Below are positions 58,991 to 64,000 of a stretch of 64,000 nt of DNA, one piece after another (positions within the stretch are counted from its first letter, which is position 1; each line of letters starts with the position of its first letter). The stretch is from assembly GCF_043641665.1 (NCBI RefSeq), contig NC_092181.1:8183057-8247056 (forward strand). The letters are read 5' to 3'. Below the pieces are notes generated by a model. It did not search any database. It was given only the letters and a program-made list of their open reading frames with translations, and was not told the DNA's origin. Source of the stretch: Enoplosus armatus. Its lineage: Eukaryota > Chordata > Actinopteri > Centrarchiformes > Enoplosidae. The translations under genes and the position numbers were made by a program.

Positions 58991-60487
58991 TAAGGAAATC
59001 TACTGACTAATTAAGACCACTGTACAGCCTGCCAACATAGCCATAGTCTCACAATGCTCTGCGATGGCGGCTCAGAACAACAGCTGTCACAGGAAATCAT
59101 TTTAAGTCACTGTCTAGCAACCGAAGCCAACTGCTGTTGCTCTCAGTGGAAGTCACACTTGACAGGAACACCTGAGTTTTTTGATGAGTGAATTAAGACA
59201 GCGAAGGTGATTTCTGAAATATTGCCAAGATGGTAAAAGCTTGACTGTAGCCTACTATTTTCTGTCTTTCTTTGTTCTTCCGGTTTTTACTGCTCTCAAA
59301 AATGTCTCCTGAATATCTAAAAGAATTGAGTTCTGGATGTTAGGGGCCGGGGGGTGAGGGTATAGCTGTATCAAATGATACTATTATTTGGTAAAGCTTA
59401 GACATACCATTAGTCACTTATTTTACTTTCACTTTGCTTAGGCATACAGTCACAGCCTCACAAGAATAAGGATGTTGTAACAGTTGTTACAGTAACAAGC
59501 TCCAGTCATAGCGGAATCAGACATCGGGAAAACTGAGTCAGTTTTCTGCAACAGAACACCATCTGGGAACTGGGGCAGTGAAAGTCACTCTTGATTGGAA
59601 TACCACCCAAGTGATCGCACAAACATCCTTCACAACTTGCATGTCCCTTTACTGCATGTCACCCCGCCCCCCTCCCTCCTTTCCTGTCTCTCTTCCAGCT
59701 GTAACTATCTGATAAAAACAGGCAAAATGCCCAAAAGAAAAATGTAAATCAGGAATTTCATTGGAATTGTTGGTGATTATAATCACAGGATAGGAATCTG
59801 AGATTCAACACTGAACTGTAAAATTAAGTGCCACCATACTTTTCCGTTAGGTAGACGCCAGCCTTCACCCTCAGTGTGGCTTCAATTTCGCAGTTTGACT
59901 GTGAAACGAGCACACCTGAAGGTCCATGATATTAGTACATTATTCCAGTTCCTCTCTTTCATAACTCTCCCTGATATGGCCAAATGTATTGTAAAAATGT
60001 ACTCCGGTCATGAATGCAATAATGGTAATACGTTAAATGTGGCCATTCATCCTCATTAAAATGTCTGCACACAGTTAGGTTTTAATGAAAATAAATGGCA
60101 GAAATTTGCATTAACACTGGTCTTTATGTCTGCAGCGAGACAGCCACTCCTCACTCTTTCCTTACTGAGACTGTTACCTCAGTCGCAGCTCCGCTGAGAG
60201 CTGACCTCGGATATTAAGGATATTGAGGACTGAGATGAGCTAATTGCACCATGTCACCTGATCAAATGGTAGTCCACTTTATAACCTGGTTAATCTGGTT
60301 AAAGGTTTTCCGGTTGGTTAGTTAGTTAGGTAAGTAGGTAAACTTTGCTATTGGTGATTAAATGTAATGTTATTTTACCATAAAACCTGATGCATCCGAT
60401 GAAATTACTAGCCGTTTTTCTTAAATTAGCTAGATTACATTATATTTAATAGCCACAGCAGGCTATTAGCTTGTAAACTGAGAGGTA
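58991..60487. other. non-coding stretch, nothing recognised
   Basis: No exon, RNA gene or repeat that I can name. Confidence 0.4.
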
Positions 60488-60917
60488 ATTGAAAAGTTCA
60501 GCATTTTGGGAAACTCCTGTCAAGAGTTATATGTGAAACAATCTCTCAATGTCTGTACACTAAATATAGAGCTACAGCCATCCGCCGGTTAGCTTAGCTT
60601 AGCATTAAGATTGTGAGGTTGCCAGGCCTTTGTGGTCCATAAAACCGTAAATTGTCATTTTCATACCTCTGTTTTGTACAACAATATTAAACTAATAGTA
60701 CATTTACTAATACTGTACTTAAGTACAAATTTGAGGTACTACTTTACTTCTCCATATCTCCGTATCTCCATTTTCTGCTATTTTATATTTCTACAGCACA
60801 ATTCAAAGGGAAATATTGAAATATCTTTTTACTCTACATTTATTTGATACCTTTAGTTACTTGTGACTTTGCAGATTCAGATTAATAACAAAATATAATC
60901 AACAAATAAATGATGAT

Positions 60918-60955
<38 letters not shown>

Positions 60956-61180
60956 AATAATATAATAACAATAAAGTAAAAAATAACCAACAATTTACCA
61001 GCTGCAACATTAAAGTGATGTTAAGTACATATTTGAATACAGGACTTTCACTTGTAACCGAGTTTTTTTACACTTTTACTTAAGTAAAAGATCTGAGTTC
61101 TTCTTCCACCACTGATTTACTCATCCAACTCTCAGCAAGAAAGCAAATATTTCCAAAAATGTCAAACTGTGGTCTTAATT
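60488..61180 (+). repeat. dispersed palindromic fish repeat, copy split by another repeat
   Basis: The left part is 'gttcagcattttgggaaact', 'gctacagccatccgccggtt' and 'agcttagcttagcattaaga' (60495-60611). The inverted right end 'aagaaagcaaatatttccaa' plus 'aaatgtcaaactg' is at 61138-61170. Another repeat (60672-61117) occupies the middle. Confidence 0.65.
60672..61117 (+). repeat. nested 'CTTAAGTA' fish repeat
   Basis: 'atactgtacttaagtacaaa', 'tttgaggtactactttactt', 'attcaaagggaaatattgaa', 'accagctgcaacattaaagt' and 'gatctgagttcttcttccac' plus 'cactg' occur in this order, as in a very common percomorph repeat whose two ends both carry 'acttaagta'. It includes an (ATT)n tract (60920-60952). 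It lies inside another repeat and is therefore younger. Confidence 0.65.
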
Positions 61181-63549
61181 TTTCAATTAAAGTGCAAATA
61201 TAGGGGTGGCTCCTTCACTTAATAGGCTAAATGTTACCAATGTCTTTTTGTGTCCACGACAATGGATTTTACACATGGATAGGCAATGTGTTGTTGGTTT
61301 TACTCAAATTTGTTATTCTGAATTAACAACACTTTTAGAGAAGTCACTTTAGCCATTGTGTCTCTAGTTTGCCAGTTAGGGTTCTAAAACGTTATTATGG
61401 ACTTAACTTGATTATACTTTAATTTGATATAATCTAAAATTACCCTTTGTAAAAAACAAACAAATAAAAATAAACATAATAAACATTGTCGTCGGCTCCA
61501 CATTTAAATTGAAACTGATATTTAAAACTTTTTTTTTTACTCCACTTCCTGTTTTGCCTGTATGCCACGCTGGACTGTCATATCATCTGGCAACTTACAT
61601 ATGGCAAAACTTGACATTCATCGGTTCATTGGCTAGCGACTACTTAGTTACTAGAATTAGGAAGTCACATTTTAAAGCAGTGCATTTTCATTGGCCGACA
61701 CCAATAAACATTTTATATCCAGTGGGCTTTAATGGGTTTTCTGCATGTCTTTACCCCTTATCCCCCTGAAATCTCATTACCAACACATAATGTTTAGAGT
61801 GAATGGTATTTTAAGTAAAAAGGTATGTCCTGAGTGTAATTACTAAATCACAGAGGGATAGACAAGCATAATACAGGATGTTATCTAATCTACTCTTGTG
61901 AAATCCACTTGAATTAACTGTATTTCTCCAGGGACAGAACAAACTCCTGGTGAGCAACATAAAGGGATGCTCACTTGTAGACATAATGCTGCCATGAAAT
62001 GTTCCACGTAAGTTGAAATAAACCATGTATTAACTATGTTGTTGTTTGTTCTTGGTTAAGCACTTGTCAGGCAAGTGAAGCAGCATTTGAAGTAAAGGTT
62101 CCCCGCAGCAAGAGGTGGCTCTACGTCTCTAACACCACCTGTCCTTACTGCTTGAGGAAAAATCCTCCTGGGAGGGAAGCAGATGTACTTCTCTACCTGA
62201 GAGCGCCTGAGGGAAGAAAGGAAGGCACAAAAAGGAGAGGGATGTTTGAGAGTTGGGAAAGAATGGAAAGATAATTGAAAGGGAAAAGTAAAAAAAAAAA
62301 AAAAAAGGGGAGAAAAGATAGATAGGCATGAGGAGCACGTAACCCTCTTTACCACCAAAGTAAAATTACTTAAAACAATAGTTCATATTCAACATTTGGC
62401 AATGGGCATTATACTGTTACTCGTTCAATATTCTTTCCTCCTGTGCTGTCGCCTCTAAGCCGTAACTGCAGTGGCTGTGTAGTGCCCCCAGCTGGTCAGA
62501 AGGGACTACTACACACTATTTTACTGTGGGCTTCCTGGTTAAATCATGCAGAGTGCAAACAAACATTGTTAAAAAAAACAAAAACAAAGCTGCATTAGAA
62601 GATAAGACACACAATCATACAACCAATTAATGAACCCCATAAAATGAACAGTAAAATGTAGAATTATTAGAAACAAGTATCAAACCATGTCATTGGCGTG
62701 TTCATGGCAACGAAAGCCGTTCAAAGTCAGTAGCTTTAAAATATTTCAAATAATTAAGAAAAAGACTGCAACTCCCTGTGTAAAATAAAAAGTATTTAGA
62801 CGTTCATTACAGCAAAATGCACTAATTTCTCCACTGAGTATTATAAAAAAAAAAAAAATAGAGAGCATATTTTCCCCTCAAATATCGGCTCATTTGAATA
62901 TGACGAAGTCAGATGACACAAAGAGCACATACCTCGCAGTTTATATGAGATTTTGTCCACTTCAATGTCTATCAATAGGTAATAAGTGCTTGAACGTGTG
63001 GATTTATCACCTAAAGGTCCACTGTCAATCATGATATGATACTGCAGTGCCATCTATATTAGACACATAATGCAGCCAAGTTAAACACTCTTGTATGCTG
63101 GCGCTAAATATTGATCTTGCCTTCTGGCCCCGGCAGATGGTTTTTCTTCACGTGTCCCCTGGCTGGATCGGACACAAGAGCAGCTCTTATCTGTGCACGC
63201 GTTCTGTGGCGTTCAAATTCAGCTTGAAATTACTGGCTGCTAAAATGTCAAGAAGGCTAAGGGGGCACTTACTCAAAAAACACTAACTGTGAAGGCTGAA
63301 AAATGTCAGCTCATAAACTACGAGCCAACAGCAACATTTCAGCGACGGAGCGTGCCAGTGATTACCGTGCACTTTAAACTGCCTCAAATAGCACATTAGC
63401 ATAAACAGACATATGAATCAGCAAGGCCATGGGGCTTATTCTGTGTTTACAGTTACTGTTATGGATGATGGATATAGTCATGTGTTGACGTTTGATACAG
63501 TGGATGTTTCAGCGTTTTAAGCCATACCAGCAGTCTGGTTTTAGGGACT
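61181..63549. other. non-coding stretch, nothing recognised
   Basis: AT-rich, with A17 at 62291-62307 and A13 near 62846. A 'gtagtgcccccagctggtca' word at 62479 resembles SINE-like fish sequence but is too short to call. Confidence 0.4.
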
Positions 63550-63800
63550 GCAATGTAAGTCAGTTGGTTGGTGGGTAGGTGACGTATCTCAACAATTATT
63601 AAATGGATTGCCATGAAATTTTGCACAGCTAGCCCTATCCATGGTCCCCAGAGGATGAAGCCATACTGACTTTTCCATTAGCGCCGCCATAATGTTGACA
63701 CTTGTGGTTTCGAGTTCAATGTCTCAGCAACTATCGGATATTGTATGGGTTGTCACGAAATCAGGTACACACATTTATGTTCCCCTCAGGGTGAATTACC
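63550..63800 (+). repeat. dispersed fish repeat ('TGCCATGAAATTT...GTCCCCAGAGGATGA' family), partial copy
   Basis: 'ggattgccatgaaattttgc', 'atggtccccagaggatgaag', 'ccatactgacttttccatta' and 'gcgccgccat' match the left half of the copy at 2950-3135. A related second unit ('ctcagcaactatcgg', 'gggttgtcacgaaat') follows at 63720. Confidence 0.65.
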
Positions 63801-64000
63801 GCTGAACGGTGTAAAAGACGGAGGAATGACTCAATTACTGTTTTAATGCAAAATAACCCGCATGCATCCGTGGAATCACGCACTGTAACTCATAGTAAAG
63901 TTTCCTCTGCCGTCCCAAAACATCTCCTGCTCAGAAGTTGATTTAGCCACTTTAGCATCTTGCATTCAGTAAATGATGTCCCTGTCAGTGATCTCATGAC

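Noticed and set aside
1..64000. tRNA genes, rRNA, CRISPR arrays or prokaryotic-type operons
   Set aside because: I found no A/B-box pair with a cloverleaf, no regularly spaced direct repeats with spacers, and no run of adjacent same-strand full-length ORFs. The window is vertebrate nuclear DNA.

Overview
The window looks like nuclear DNA from a ray-finned fish, most likely a spiny-rayed (percomorph) teleost. It is AT-leaning and intron-rich. It is full of CA/GT, ATT and poly-G/poly-C microsatellites, and it carries dispersed repeats that I recognise from teleost genomes: L2/CR1-type LINE ends, a DD38E Tc1 element, a DIRS element, piggyBac- and hAT-type MITEs, and the 'TTAGCTTAGCTTAGCATAAAG' repeat. 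There are no operons, ribosome binding sites or prokaryotic features.

Gene content is sparse. One gene is complete and well supported: a four-exon, non-ELR CXC chemokine of the CXCL9/10/11 type on the minus strand (CDS 44127 down to 43113, 113 residues). All splice sites are consensus. It has a TATA box, two kappaB-type sites just upstream and a candidate poly(A) signal. A second, tentative minus-strand gene start lies at 57.5-55.4 kb: a TATA box, a non-coding first exon with a good donor, and an exon opening with ATG whose acidic product I do not recognise. Nothing else reads convincingly as a host gene.

Layout. 1-12 kb: non-coding, with an L2-type LINE remnant and a piggyBac-type MITE nested in another repeat. 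12-18.5 kb: a second LINE remnant, a solo LTR with 5-bp target duplications, and a decayed DIRS-like retroelement (minus strand) split by a 252-bp insertion, of which 246 bp are an exact copy of sequence 2 kb away. 18.5-37 kb: mostly single-copy non-coding DNA with possible regulatory structures, including a 16-bp-stem hairpin, a 13-bp inverted homeodomain-type repeat and a SOX-motif cluster. 37.3-42 kb: two arms of a nearly identical inverted duplication enclosing LINE tails and a hAT-type MITE. 42.7-44.3 kb: the chemokine. 47.9-52.3 kb: a repeat stack in which a DD38E Tc1 element sits inside the 3' tail of a LINE. 55-57.5 kb: the tentative gene. 58.7-64 kb: a Tc1 relic and nested palindromic repeats.

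Family names for repeats come from motif recognition without a database search. Gene calls rest on reading frames and splice signals checked by hand.
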